Positions 33,330 to 44,691 are shown, counted from the stretch's first letter. The stretch: DNA of 64,000 nucleotides from Homarus americanus (GCF_018991925.1 NW_024751942.1:61001-125000), one strand, 5' to 3'. The notes: generated by a model from the letters alone, not told the origin. Translations and numbers: made by a program.

Positions 33330-34275
33330 GGTGGTGGTGAGTGATGGGTGGTGGTGAGTGATGGGTGGTGGAGAGTGGATGGGTAGTGGTGAGTGGATGG
33401 GTGGTGGTGAGTGATGGGTGTTGGTGAGTGATGGGTGGTGGAGAGTGGATGGGTGGTGGTGAGTGATGGGTGGTGGTGAGTGATGGGTGGTGGTGAGTGA
33501 TGGGTGGTGGTGTGGGTGGTGGTGAGTGATGGGTGGTGGTGGTGATGGGTGGAGAGTGGATGGGTGGTGGTGAGTGGATGGGTGGTGGTGAGTGGATGGG
33601 TGGTGGTGAGTGATGGGTGGTGTGGTGGTGGATGGGTGGTGGTGGTGGATGGGTGGTGGAAGTGGATGGGTGGTGGTGGTGATGGGTGGTGGTGGTGATG
33701 GGTGGTGGTAAGTGATGGGTGGTGGTGAGTGATGGGTGGTGGTGAGTGATGGGTGGTGGAGAGTGATGGGTGGTGGGATGGTGGTGGTGAGTGATGGGTG
33801 GTGGTGAGTGGATGGGTGGTGGTGAGTGATGGGTGGTGGAAGTGGATGGGTGGTGGTGAGTGATGGGTGGTGGAGTGGATGGGTGGTGGTGAGTGATGGG
33901 TGGTGGTGAGTGGATGGGTAGTGAGTGGATGGGTGGTGGTGAGTGGATGGGTGGTGGTGAGGTGGATGGGTGGTAGTGATGAGTGATGGCAGTAGTGGTG
34001 AGTGATGGGTGGTGGAGAGTGATGGGTGGTGGATGGGTGGTGGTGAGTGATGGGTGGTGGTGAGTGGATGGGTAGTGGTGGGTGATGGGTGGTGGAGAGT
34101 GGATGGGTGGTGGAGAGTGATGGGTGGTGGAGAGTGGATGGGTGGTGGTGAGTGAATGGGTGGTGGTAGTGGATGGATGGTGGTGAGTGGATGGGTGGCT
34201 GGTGAGTGGATGGGTGGTAGTATAGTGATGAGTGATGGCAGTAGTGGTGAGTCATGGGTGGTAGTAGTGGTTGTA
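33330..34275. repeat. 17/18-bp G-rich minisatellite, about 55 copies
   Basis: Units GAGTGATGGGTGGTGGT (17) and GAGTGGATGGGTGGTGGT (18) are mixed irregularly. The plus strand is nearly free of C. Minus-strand His/Pro/Thr frames of 332 and 317 residues are repeat artefacts. Confidence 0.95.
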
Positions 34276-34374
34276 GTGGTAATGAACAATGGGTGATGAC
34301 AAGTTAAAGATCGTGGAGGAAATGGGTGGTGGTGAGGGTTGGGAGGACAAGCAAGTAGGCGAGAGACGATGCGG

Positions 34375-34500
34375 AGGGTGAGATGACGGTGGGCGGGTGG
34401 AGGCGGTAGGATGGTGGGCGGGTGGAGGCGGTAGGATGGTGGGCGGGTGGAGGCGGTAGGATGGTGGGCGGGTGGAGGCGTTAGGACGGTGGGCGGAGAG
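34375..34500. repeat. 25-bp GC-rich minisatellite, 4-5 copies
   Basis: The unit is GGTGGGCGGGTGGAGGCGGT followed by AGGAT (25 bp). The last copy is diverged. Confidence 0.94.
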
Positions 34501-34504
34501 CTGG

Positions 34505-35335
34505 ATGACGGGATGCTGTCAATGTGTGTTGGCCATTACGACGTGGATCTTTGCTTAATTCCGTGAAAAACTCATCGCTGATCCTCCATCTCTCTCGCCC
34601 GTGTGCCTGACAGAGGGAGGGGTAATGCATGGACAAACACTTTACCTGCGATCACACAATTTCAAGGACACGAATTCCTCTTGGTTGACGAGATTCACAG
34701 TTGTAGTATTATGGAATTTTCCCTTGAGTATAATAACTACCCAGGTAAACGCTGAAACATACCCCATTATAAGGCTCGTCCGACTATTATACTGGACAGG
34801 GTGAAGCAACACTGTAGTCTCCAATGTTTCGGGCATTTACTGAATCGTGAATGTTGTATATTTTCAACAAAAATATCGTAGTATGTTATATTTTCAACTT
34901 GATCATCGAAGCATTATAAATTGTAAATAAATTCATCAGAGCATTATATACTTTGAACATATTCTTTCTGAAAGAGAAGTGAGCGAGTTTATATTTAAAA
35001 CGTGAAACTTATGTGAATTTTAAATGTATGTCAACGTTACAGAGAACAGTGACTTCCTTCCTCAAAAATATAAATTAGAAAATAATTCCCTGCCAATATA
35101 AACAAGAGACCATTGTGTATCTCTATAAGTCACGCCATAATGAGGAATACCAACGTATTTCAACCAATAGTTAATATCTAAGATAAAAAATCAGAAATAA
35201 ATTCATACCCGAAATATATTCCGTGGTCAGAATATACCGAAATATACTGTACTTCAAACACACAGTTGATCAACAAAGGCGCCGTTATAATTCACTCAGG
35301 AATTTTCAATATCAGACCATAACGCAATACAGTTA
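34505..35335. other. Unique region, nothing firmly recognised
   Basis: Two plus frames and one minus frame are simultaneously open for 45-65 codons at 34600-34830, so no coding assignment is made. The rest is AT-rich. Confidence 0.45.
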
Positions 35336-35339
35336 TCAA

Positions 35340-35490
35340 GATGGAACTCGGGGACACAGATGAGCTAGCCCCCGGGGGACACAGATCAGCTAGCCCCCGG
35401 GGGACACAAGTCAGCTAGGCCCTGGAGGGGCACAGGTGAACTAGCCCTCCGGGGACACAGGTCAATAACTCCCAGGTGACACACGTAGGG
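35340..35490. repeat. 24-27-bp minisatellite, about 5 copies
   Basis: Units of GGGGACACAGATCAGCTAGC followed by CCCC. The last two copies are diverged. Confidence 0.85.
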
Positions 35491-35499
35491 TGGGGTGGC

Positions 35500-36050
35500 G
35501 CCGAGTCGTCCACAGTGTCACCATCAAAGTCGTGTCACAGACGGAGGTGTTATGGAATTTAAGCTGGATCGATGTACACAAGGCTCCCGTGTTTACCAGA
35601 ACAATCCCCCGTCACGCACCCACCACCTCCTAACTACTCAATACTTGTTTACATCGCCAACAAACACACCCCTGTCCACCCCCCCACCGGCCACCTTTAG
35701 ATCCATTAGTCATCACAAACTCTCATTCATCTGTGTCATGCATTTTTGTTAGGTCAGGAATTCATTTCTTTTATTCATCTTCAAGCGAGTATGTATTCTT
35801 TCCAGTCGAGACATGGTAATATATAATTTACTTTAGTATACATACATACATACATACATACATACATAGGTATTAGGTAAGGTAGCACTATGCATCTTGA
35901 TCAATTATTCATCTCTACTCTTTCTTAAAACGTGTATAATAACATATATAATATACTGAATATTAATGTGTTATTAATTTTATTAATTCTACCCTGTCTA
36001 CAATGATAAATAAACCACCACATGAATTATAATATGTCAGATTATGTTAG
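35500..36050. other. Unique region with (CATA)n
   Basis: A CATA tetramer run at 35838-35869. No gene is supported. Confidence 0.5.
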
Positions 36051-36054
36051 ATTA

Positions 36055-36195
36055 AACTATATTAAGTTGGGTTAGGTTATGGTTGGCTAGGTTGGGTTAG
36101 GTTATGGTTGGCTAGGTTGGGTTAGGTTACGGTTGGCTAGGTTGGGTTAGGTTATGGTTGGCTACGTTGGGTTAGGTTACGGTTGGCTAGACTGA
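36055..36195. repeat. 25-bp TTAGG-related minisatellite
   Basis: The unit is GGTTGGCTAGGTTGGGTTAG followed by GTTA(T/C) (25 bp), about five copies, flanked by diverged AGATTA words. Confidence 0.92.
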
Positions 36196-36357
36196 GTTAG
36201 AATAGATTCCCGAAGACACTACAAGAATCAACAAAGGTGTCGTGAGCGCGTGAAGTACAAGACATGTGGTCATTAACATATTACCTGTATGTACCTAAGT
36301 TACTGCGGGGAAGTTATGTGGTAAACCAACTAGACGTTTTCAAAAGTTACTGGCTGA

Positions 36358-36442
36358 CAATCTATCTATCTATCTACCTATCTATCTATCTATCTATCTA
36401 CCTATCTATCTACCTATCTATCTACCTATCTATCTATCTATA
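36358..36442. repeat. (TATC)n with TACC variants
   Basis: CTATCTATCTACCTATCTAT sequence. Confidence 0.95.
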
Positions 36443-36469
36443 ACTTTACTTTGCTCTCTGGCTACCTTC

Positions 36470-37145
36470 TCCGTCTCACCCTTCTTATCTGCTTCTGTAA
36501 TATCTCTGTTTGTGTCTATATCTCTCTCTTTCTTTTCTCCTCTTTCTCTCTCTTTTATTTTAACCTATTATCTCTCCCCAAGGCCACATCTCGCCAGGGT
36601 TAACCAGGTAAGATGTTCCGGGGAGTGAAGTGGTCGGCCCCCAAGGCACTGACGTCCCTCTCTTTAACACATGTTTTGGAGAGGAGTTCCGCAGGGCGAG
36701 TTATTATCTCCTTCCTCAGCCTTTTTCTTCTGCCTACATCTACAATTATTTTTTTTTTCCATATCTCCATCACTTGTTATGCCCCCTTCTCTTGTTCTTC
36801 TCCACCCTCCTCCTATTCTTCCTTCATTTCATCTTTTTCCTCCCCCAATTAACTTTTTTTTTCTCTTTCACATTGACTTCTTCTTTGTTCTTTTATCATT
36901 CCTCTTCTTTTCCCACCTCCTCCTATTACACCATCACTGATTCTTTCTCCCTCTCTTTTACTCCCTCCTTCCCCTTCCCTTCCTCTACCTCTTTACCCCC
37001 CCTTCCTTTACTTCTTTCTTCCCCTCCCTTCCTCTTCATCCTCCATCGACTTCTTCATTTCCTTCCCTTCACCTACTCCTCCGTTCCTCAATTTCTCTGT
37101 CCTCCCTTCTCTCATACTTCCTCCTCCTACTCGACCTCCTCCTCC
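36470..37145. repeat. Polypyrimidine-rich region
   Basis: TCTTCC/CTCCT-rich DNA with one less biased island at 36580-36710. Ser/Phe/Pro-rich frames up to 174 residues follow from the composition. Confidence 0.75.
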
Positions 37146-37274
37146 TTGCTCTAGGGACGTACCAGGCAAGGCGAGACGTCCTTGGCATACGGACATGAAT
37201 GCAACACGACTACGGAAGACAGACACTCAGTTACCTGTATTGTGTTACCTGGTTCTTTTACCTGTTGCCTCGTT

Positions 37275-37654
37275 TGTGCTTTAAGGAAGTTGAGTGTTTG
37301 TTATGTTTGTGATTGTTGTTGTTTTTAGAGTAACGGTGTTTGTTTGTTTTATCTTAGGGAGAGTAGGTATGTATTTAAGGAATATTGTTGTTTGTTTATT
37401 TTTTGTGTTCTCGAGTGAGTTGAGTGTTTGTTTGTTTTTCAAGGGTAACGGTGGTTTTTTTTTTATTGGGTGTATTTGTTCTTGGTTTGTTTTTGACGGT
37501 TTTATTATTTTTTTAATTCAAGCAAGAGGAGTGTTTGTTTATTTGTATGTGGGTGTTTTTTTTTTCACCCTCAAGTTTATTTGTTTGTTTGTTTTTGTCT
37601 TTTTGTGTACCAGGAACTCAGAGGGTATTTTTTTCTTCTAAGTTTAACTGTCTT

Positions 37655-37685
<31 letters not shown>

Positions 37686-37692
37686 GTGTGTT
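37275..37692. repeat. T-rich TTTGTTTG region and (GT)n
   Basis: GTTTGTTTGTTTT-like words through 37290-37650, then GT units at 37656-37692. Val/Phe-rich frames are composition-driven. Confidence 0.7.
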
Positions 37693-37724
37693 AGGAAAAC
37701 AAAGCGCTATTACTTAACTCAAAA

Positions 37725-37800
37725 AAGGTTATATAATCGTACTCAAAGGGGTTAAATAATCGTACTCAAAAGGGTTAAATAATCGTACTCAAGTGCTTAA
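37725..37800. repeat. Three copies of the 22/23-bp family (inverse orientation)
   Basis: ATCGTACTCAAAGGGGTTAA followed by ATA repeats three times at 23 bp. It is the reverse complement of the CCCTTTGAGTACGAT core. Confidence 0.85.
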
Positions 37801-37844
37801 CGATACTTTATTTTTTTCCACAATTTAAAACAGGACAGCAATTA

Positions 37845-39175
37845 TCGTGCGGTTTAAGGACACAGCGTTGGTTTAAGGACGCAGCATTAGTTTAAGGACA
37901 CAGCGTTGGTTTAAAGACACAGCACTGGTTTAAGGACGCAGCATTAGTTTAAGGACACAGCGTTGGTTTAAGGTCGTGGCGTTGGTTTAAGGTCGTGGCG
38001 TTGGTTTAAGAACACAGCGTTGGTTTAAGGACACAGCGTTGGTTTAAGGTCGTGGCGTTGGTTTAAGGTCGTGGCGTTGGTTTAAGAACACAGCGTTGGT
38101 TTAAGGACACAGCGTTGGTTTAAGGATACAGCGTTGGTTTACCCGGACGCAGCGTTGGTTTAAGGCACAGCATTGGTTGGGTGCAGCGTTGGTTAAGGAC
38201 TGGCATTAGTTTAAGGACACAGCGTTGGTTTAAAGAATACAGCGTTGGTTTAAGGACACAGCATTGGTTTAGGACAGCGTTGGTTTAAGGTCGTGGCGTT
38301 GGTTTAAGGTCGTGGCGTTGGTTTAGGACAGCGTTTGGTTTAAGGACCTTGGCGATTAGTTTAGGACTTTAGCGTTGGTTTAAGGACACAGCGTTGGTTT
38401 TAGAACACAGCGTTGGTTTAGAACACAGCGTTGGTTTAAAGAAGACACTGGCGTTGGTTTAGGACACAGCGTTGGTTTAAAGAACACTGGCGGTGGTTTA
38501 AGAATGCAGCGTTGGTTTAAGGACACAGCGTTGGTTTAAGAACGCAGCGTTGGTTTAGAGCAGCGTTGGTTTAAGGTCGTGGCGTTGGTTTTAAGGTCGT
38601 GGCGTTGGTTTAAGGTCGTGGCGTTGGTTTAAGATGTGGCGTTGGTTTAGGACACAGCATTAGTTTAGGACACAGCGTTGGTTTAGAATACAGCGTTGGT
38701 TTAAGGACACAGCGTTGGTTTAAGGACACAGCGGTGGTTTAGGTCGTGGCGTTGGTTTTAGGTCGTGGCGTTGGTCTAAAGACACAGCGTTGGTTTAAGG
38801 ACACAGCGTTGGTTTAAGGACACAGCATTGGTTTAAGGACACAGCGTTGGTTTAAGGACACAGCATTAGTTTAAGGACACAGCGTTGGTTTAAGGTCGTG
38901 GCGTTGGTTTAAGGTCGTGGCGTTGGTTTAAGAACACAGCGTTGGTTTAAGGACACAGCGTTGGTTTAAGGACGCAGCATTAGTTTAAGGACACAGCGTT
39001 GGTTTAAGGACACAGCGTTGGTTTAAGAAGACAGCGTTGGTTTAAGGACACAGCGTTGGTTTAAGAAGACAGCGTTGGTTTAAGGACACAGCGTTGGTTT
39101 AAGAAGACAGCGTTGGTTTAAGGTCGTGGCGTTGGTTTAAGGACGCAGCGTTGGTTTAAGAAGACAGCGTTGGTT
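37845..39175. repeat. 19-bp satellite with two monomer subtypes, about 70 copies
   Basis: Subtype A is GTTTAAGGACACAGCGTTG and subtype B is GTTTAAGGTCGTGGCGTTG. B monomers usually occur in adjacent pairs or triplets between A monomers. Deletions cluster at 38160-38700. Confidence 0.96.
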
Positions 39176-39309
39176 GTTTCATTGTGTAAGGAAGAAGCGT
39201 GACTCCTTGACTTGACCGCTGACGTCTTAAGAACATATTTTTTCTCTCATTTCTTTGTTATGTCAGTCGGTGGCAGGTGATGTTTCCCTGTTATCCTGTA
39301 TTACTGTGC

Positions 39310-39740
39310 TGTTTGAGGTGTAACTAAAATTTGAGTGCTACTTATCCATGCTACTTATCCCGGATTGACATGTTGTTTGATAGGTAACTACTGGTTTGAG
39401 TGTTACTTTAGGATTGACTGTTGCTTGAGGGGTAAGTACTAGATTGAGTGTTACTTATTCGGGATGACTGTCTTGAGGGTAACTACTGGTTTGAGTGTGA
39501 CTTTAGGATTGACTGTTGCTTGAGGGGTAAGTACTAGATTGAGTGTTACTTATTCGGGATGACTGTCTTGAGGGTAACTACTGGTTTGAGTGTGACTTTA
39601 GGATTGACTGTTGCTTGAGGGGTAAGTACTGGAGTGAGTGTTACTTATTCGGGATGACTGTCGCTTGAGGGTAACTACTGGTTTGAGTGTTACCTATCCA
39701 GATTAAAATGTCGCTCGAGGGTTGACTACTACAATCTTGG
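39310..39740. repeat. Minisatellite of about 47-bp half-units in a 90-bp dimer
   Basis: Half-units share TACT(G/A)G(T/A)TTGAGTGT(G/T)AC and GACTGT..TTGAGGGGTAA. A GTGACTTTAGGATTGACTGT half alternates with a GTTACTTATTCGGGATGACT half, about four dimers. Confidence 0.85.
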
Positions 39741-39759
39741 GTTATTTGTAAATTAAGTG

Positions 39760-40500
39760 TTGCTTGAAAGTTACTTACGATAACATTAATGTTGTTTGTT
39801 CCTGTCAAAACAAAATATCACCAAATATATCTATCTATTGTGTCTGTCTGTCTCCAATCATCTAATTTAAGACCAGTTTGACTCATTGTTTTCATAATTA
39901 TTTTTTCACTGAGAATTATCAATGGTAGTTCAGTAATTCCGTTAATATCCGTGAGAGGTCAAGGTCACACACGCATCAGGGTTAAAACCAAACCCAACAC
40001 GTACAACACAAGTTTTACCACACCCAAAAATTAAATACTATCGACAGAAAAAACAAAGATTTTCTTCAGCTTAATTCTAAATCTTTGAGCTTCATGGACT
40101 AAGCTGATTTTCACGATTTTTAAGAGTCATTATGGGGGGGTCAAATCAGGTCATGGGATGGTCAAAATAAGTCATGGTCAAGGCAGGTCATGAGGTCCAA
40201 TAAACATTTGGTGGGTTTTAGACACTACCATCAAACTGAGCAATATTCCCTTGAGGTTATAAATATATTTTTGTTCTAAATCACCCAAACGTTACACCCA
40301 TAACCACACATAATGACTCAACAGTTTTTTTAATTCATTTTTGCTTTTTTTTTTAACTTTCTTGAATTGTATCGGTTTTATTTTTATTTTATTTACACCT
40401 TTTCTTAATTTCTATACCACCTTTAGCTTCTATTTTCAGTATTTTCTTCTTTATTTTCTTGTTTGGTGAAGAACACAGATTCACAAATGACTAAAAAATA
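39760..40500. other. Unique region, nothing recognised
   Basis: Mostly AT-rich. Short GGTCA-containing duplications lie at 40140-40190. Confidence 0.5.
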
Positions 40501-40534
40501 TTCAAGACACACTAACATCGACCCCGGAAGTTCA

Positions 40535-40558
40535 CACACACACACAGACACACACACT

Positions 40559-40596
<38 letters not shown>

Positions 40597-40645
40597 CGCA
40601 CACACACACACACACACTACACACACACACACACTACACACACCA
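40535..40645. repeat. (CA)n with CACTACGCA interruptions
   Basis: Several CA runs separated by CTACGCA or CTACACA. Confidence 0.95.
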
Positions 40646-40884
40646 GGAGGTGAATCATCACACCCTAAATAACACTATACTGGCAGCATTAAATGTGTGG
40701 CGGCAGCAGCAGCGCCTCTGAAGGACACCATCACCTCACAGTACCCCCAAGGAGACAACCTCAACGTAGCTTATGACTGAATCACTCCGGAAATGCCTTA
40801 TTTAAGTATGGGCGTCACAGGTCCTAAATAACTCCTTTCTGTTGTTAGTGTTTCCCCGATAGTAAACAACCCGATGACATATGC

Positions 40885-40945
40885 AGTAGAGGGACGTGGT
40901 TACCAACCCTCAGACATAATGAGGATGGTACCTTGATGTATTGAT
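40885..40945 (+). mobile_element. Short LINE 3'-end fragment
   Basis: GGTTACCAACCCTCAGACAT followed by AATGAGGATGGTACC aligns with GGTCGCCAACCCTCAGATAT and GAGGACGGTACT at the end of the LINE at 25.8 kb. This is a severely 5'-truncated or decayed copy. Confidence 0.5.
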
Positions 40946-40964
40946 GAATTATTTAAATCATCGT

Positions 40965-41155
40965 CCTCAAAGGGTTAAACCATTGCCCTTAAAGGGTTTA
41001 ATCATCGGTGTAAAGGGTGAAACCATTTTCCTCAAAGGGTTAAACCATTGACCTTAAAGGGTTTAATCATCGTCCTAAAGGGTTAAACCATCGTCCTCAA
41101 AGGGTTAAACTATTGCCCTTAAAGGGTTAAATCATCGTCTTCAAAGGGTTAAATG
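40965..41155. repeat. 22-bp array of the same family as the left-edge satellite, inverse orientation
   Basis: Nine units such as CATCGTCCTCAAAGGGTTAA plus AC. Reversed, the unit is GTTTAACCCTTTGAGGACGA plus TG, exactly the 1-2698 monomer without its 9-bp TGTTATATA segment. Alternating unit types (CCTCAAAGGG and CCCTTAAAGGG) suggest a 44-bp dimer. Confidence 0.92.
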
Positions 41156-41264
41156 AAATGACTAAGGAGAATATCATCGAAGTGCTGTTCAGTGTGTCGG
41201 TCTGCTTGTCTATTGGTATAAAAATAATGTCCCCAAGAAACAAACAATAATATATTCTAAGATT

Positions 41265-41506
41265 CAATGCAAAAAAAAAAGAAAAATTAAAACCTTAGAC
41301 AATAAGAACAAACAAGATCAAACTATAACAAACAAACAAAAAACGAAAAACAAATATAAAAGACAAAACAAAAACAAATAAACTTCAAATATTCACGACA
41401 ATAAAATAAATACAAACAAATATAAAAATAATAAATAAAAAATTAAAAAGTAGCCTAATAATAGAGGTTCACAAGGAAGCAAAATTAAGTGACATGAACC
41501 GGGATG

Positions 41507-41545
<39 letters not shown>
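41265..41545. repeat. A-rich AAACAAA region and short (GA)n
   Basis: AACAAACAAA-type sequence, then GA at 41514-41542. Confidence 0.75.
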
Positions 41546-41549
41546 CTGA

Positions 41550-42080
41550 AACACACAATGAATAATAATAATAAAATAAAATAAAATCCTAAAGGAAGTA
41601 ACAACGTCCCCTAGAAGTTAATAAATGAATAAACAAACAAATAAATAAAACATAAAAAAAATGAGTTTGCTAAAAAATGGCTGAACAAATCTGTTAATAT
41701 CTGAAGGAGTTTGTTAATAATGACATGAAAAACGGCAGAAAAGTGTTAACCTCGCACCCTCAACCCCGGCCCGTCACTCAAGCCGGGAGAAGGCTCAGGG
41801 CTGGCGACGCGAGCCACACCACACCACACAACCCTGATCCAGACACCTTACCTTCCTACCTTCCGGGTCCCCTTGACGAGAATGATTCCTGCTGAAAGAT
41901 GCACGTGAGACTTAAAGCACAGCGTTTCCTTGATGATAATGACTCCTAGAAAGACTGATGAAACGTTTCCTTGGTGAGAATAACACCTGTAAAATAATGG
42001 AGAACGTTCGTATCTTGAGAATACCATCTGCTAAAACGAGCACCTCAGACTATTAAAAGAACAATTTTACGATGAGTCTG
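41550..42080. other. Unique region, nothing recognised
   Basis: A GC-richer patch at 41750-41870 has no supported frame. Confidence 0.5.
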
Positions 42081-42084
42081 GAAT

Positions 42085-42295
42085 TCAAACGTTTGCTATA
42101 CGAGACAAACATTAAAACGTTTTCAAGGAAAGAGTAACATTAAAACGTTTTCTATACCGAACAAGCATTAATACGTTTTCTAGAAGAGATTAACATTAAA
42201 ACGTTTTCAATACGAGACTACCATTAAAACATTTTGTGGACGACACTAATTAAAAAAATTACTTCACATTAAAACGTTTTCTACACACAAACATT
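42085..42295. repeat. 28-bp minisatellite, about 6 copies, diverged
   Basis: The unit is CATTAAAACGTTTTCTATAC followed by about 8 variable bases. Each copy holds the palindrome AAAACGTTTT. Confidence 0.88.
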
Positions 42296-42601
42296 TTCCA
42301 GATCAGAAATAAAACATGTTAAAAGGTACACCTGACACTCTCATTACGTCAACACCTAAACGTTATATTGAAGAGAGTTTAGTCTGACAGGTGAGTACTG
42401 AAACTGTATTTTCCAACGTGAATGTTTCGGGGTGGAAGTGTCACCCTTGAACTTTCCGGTCTGAATATTTCATAAGTCAACCTGTAATATGAATCAGAAC
42501 GCATGGAGGAAGGAAAAAATCAATCTTGGGTTGAACTAGTCACTTCAATAATTAATCTGTCGTGTACGTGCAGTATGTGTTTGTCCTACTGGGTTTTTAC
42601 A

Positions 42602-42632
42602 TGGTGGTAGTAGTAGTAGTAGTAGCAGTAGT
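42602..42632. repeat. (TAG)n target tract, left of copy 1
   Basis: TGGTGGTAGTAGTAGTAGTA followed by GCAGTAGT. The retrotransposon copy starts directly inside it. Confidence 0.9.
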
Positions 42633-42944
42633 ACTCGCAGAGGTGTTATCTGAACGGAAGCAGCAGCCCAGAAGTTATGTTGCAGCCTGGTTGAGATGTC
42701 GACTGTCTTCTCTCTCCTTAGGTCTGCATTGCTCTGCCTCAAGGGAACGAGATCTTCTGCACCAAAGCCGACAACAGTCGCAGATATTGACTAAGAGGCA
42801 ACAGTCACTGAATGCCGCATAGATCTGCTAATTAACACAGCTAGGGTAGCTACTTATGTATTAGGATATTTAATTTTAAGGCAATAAAATGGTGGCGAAG
42901 GTGTGGCTATTGGGGGAGGCTGGAGGCCATTTATATATAAAAAA
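42633..42944 (+). pseudogene. RLE-type non-LTR retrotransposon, 5'-truncated copy 1 (3' end only)
   Basis: The sequence from ACTCGCAGAGGTGTTATC to GGAGGCCATTTATATATAA is homologous to the last ~310 bp of copy 2. It encodes the tail of the endonuclease ORF (SERKQQPRSYVAAWLRCRLS) before going out of frame, then the 3' UTR with TGTATTAGGATATTTAAT and GGTGGCGAAGGTGTGGC. The 5' end is abrupt inside TAG repeats and the 3' end passes into (TAG)n. Confidence 0.9.
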
Positions 42945-42971
42945 GTAGTAGTAGTAGTAGTAGTAGTAGTA
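42945..42971. repeat. (TAG)n between copies 1 and 2
   Basis: A GTAGTAGTA run serves as the 3' junction of copy 1 and the 5' junction of copy 2. Confidence 0.95.
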
Positions 42972-43748
42972 GAAATAAAATTTGAAACAACTAGGGTCAA
43001 ACAAGTGGCATATGCTGATGACCTTACAGGAGCAGGAAAAGTGGAGGGCATCAAAAAGTGGTGGGACCTGGTAACAACGCGAGGTCCACAAATAGGGTGC
43101 CACCCAAACGCCAGCAAGTCCTTCCTCATCGTGAAGCCAGAACATTATGAACGGGCATTGGAGGTTTTTGGCGGAAGTGAGGTCAAAATAACTAAGGACA
43201 GCCAAAGACATCTAGGCGCAGTAATTGGCACTACGGACTTCAAGACCGAGTACGTAGCGGGAAAGGTGAATGAGTGGGTTAGTGAAATCCAAGCTCTGTC
43301 TGAGATTGCTAACACAGAGCCACATGCTGCCTTTGCAGCATTCACCCATGGAGTCAAGCATCGCTGGAACTACCTGATGCATACCATCCCTGAGATCGGA
43401 CCCCTCCTCCACCCTCTGGAAGAAGCTATCAGTGTCAAGTTCATTCCCAAATTAGTGAAACACCCTGACTTAACCCCAGCAGAAAGAGCACTTCTTGCAC
43501 TTCCACCAAGACTGGGAGGGATGGGACTAACAAATCCAGAGGAGATTGCTGCCACTGAACATCAAAATTCACTTAAGCTCACGGCAGCCCTCACGGACCA
43601 CATAATAGCCCAGAATGCAACAGGGGAAGTGGATACCAGTGAAGTAAATAAGATTCGTAGGTCCATTACGACAGATCGACAGCACTGCCAAAATGATAAG
43701 TTGCAGCAACTATTGCTGCAGGTACCAGAAAATTTGAAAAAAAAGTAG
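42972..43748 (+). pseudogene. RLE retrotransposon copy 2: reverse transcriptase C-terminal half
   Basis: The open frame (the preceding Val run is just the TAG tract) enters the element at EIKFETTRVKQV, immediately before the catalytic YADD box of reverse transcriptase (RT motif C). It continues GAGKVEGIKKWWDL, IGCHPNASKSFLIVKP and GAVIGTTDFKTEYVAGKV, then the thumb and linker through LPPRLGGMGLTNPEEIAATE. All RT motifs upstream of YADD are missing by 5' truncation. The frame ends at TAG 43746-43748 only because an eight-A run (43737-43744) shifts it. The next frame resumes in register with the element's endonuclease domain. Otherwise no internal stop is seen, so the copy is fairly young. Confidence 0.9.
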
Positions 43749-44548
43749 CTATAGCGCAGGAGGTGGGCGCCTCGAACTGGTTAACTACGTTACCGATAAG
43801 GGCAAATGGTTTCAGTCTTAATAAACAAGAATTTACAGATGCCATTGCTCTAAGGTACGGTCGGCCAGTAGAAGGTTTGCCCTCCCAATGCGTGTGTGGC
43901 TCTTCCTATGATGGCGATCACGCCATGGTGTGCAAGAAGGAGGGCTTCGTATGCATGAGGCATGACGAGGTAAGGGATCTCACAGCAAATATGTTGAAGG
44001 AAATCTGCCGGGATGTCATGGTAGAACCGACCCTCCTTCCATTGGATGGTGAGATCTTCCAACACAGGACTTCAAACACACCTAACGAAGCCCGTGTGGA
44101 CGTCAGTGCTCGAAGATTCTGGACGCGGGGACAGCGAGCTTTCTTCGACATCAGGATTTTTTATCCCATGGCCGCATGTCACCGTAACCTAGCTCTCGAT
44201 GCTGCACACAGGAGGAACGAGAACGACAAGAGAAGGGCATATGGGGAGAGAATTCAAAACGTTGATCAAGGCAGCTTCACTCCTCTAGTGTTCACAACCT
44301 CTAGTGGGATGGGACCAAGTGCAAGATGTTTCTACGCCAGACTCGCGGAGTTGATCTCCGAACAGAAGCAGCAGCCCAGAAGTTATGTTACAGCCTGGAT
44401 GAGATGTCGACTGTCTTTCTCTCTCCTTCGGTCGGCTTTGCTCTGCCTCAGGGGAACGAGAGCTTCTGCCCCAACTCCGACAACTGCTGCAGATATTGAC
44501 TATGAGGCTACTGTCACTGAATGCCGCATAGATCTGCGGCTCAACTAA
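43749..44548 (+). pseudogene. RLE retrotransposon copy 2: zinc knuckle and restriction-like endonuclease domain
   Basis: Continuation of the same ORF after the A-run frameshift. From about 43745 it reads VAIAQEVGASNWLTTLPI, then an 8.7-kDa region with a C-x-C-x7-H-x3-C knuckle (CVCGSSYDGDHAMVC) and the RHDEVRDLTANML segment. Acidic candidates follow in EARVDV and FFDIRIFYP, corresponding to the PD-(D/E)xK-like core of the RLE found in R2/R4/Hero/NeSL-type LINEs. The position usually occupied by Lys after the second Asp is Arg here. The frame ends with DYEATVTECRIDLRLN and TAA. There is no RNase H and no APE-type endonuclease. Exact clade needs a tree. Confidence 0.88.
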
Positions 44549-44690
44549 TTTAACACAGATAGGATAGCTACTTATGTATTAGGATATTTAATATTAAGGT
44601 AATTAAATGGTGGCGAAGGTGTGGCTACTGGGAGAGGCTGGAGGCCACTGTTAAAAAAAAAAAAGTAGTTGTAGTAGTAGTAGTAAAATG
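44549..44690 (+). mobile_element. RLE retrotransposon copy 2: 3' UTR and (TAG)n tail
   Basis: The 3' UTR has TGTATTAGGATATTTAATAT, GGTGGCGAAGGTGTGGC and TGGAGGCCACTG, then an A-run and (GTA)n at 44665-44685. It aligns along its length with the 3' UTRs of copies 1 and 3. Confidence 0.9.
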
Positions 44691-44691
44691 A

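Noticed and set aside
33291..34289. Minus-strand frames of 332 and 317 residues (His/Pro/Thr)
   Set aside because: Entirely within a 17/18-bp minisatellite; two frames are open simultaneously, so openness carries no coding information.
34600..34836. Possible exon with acceptor GTGTGCCTGACAG and donor CAG|GTAAAC
   Set aside because: Two plus frames and one minus frame are open over the same interval, and none gives a recognisable or distinctly protein-like sequence.
36613..37154. Plus-strand protein of 174 residues (Ser/Phe/Leu)
   Set aside because: Composition follows a C/T-rich tract, with overlapping open frames and no domain.
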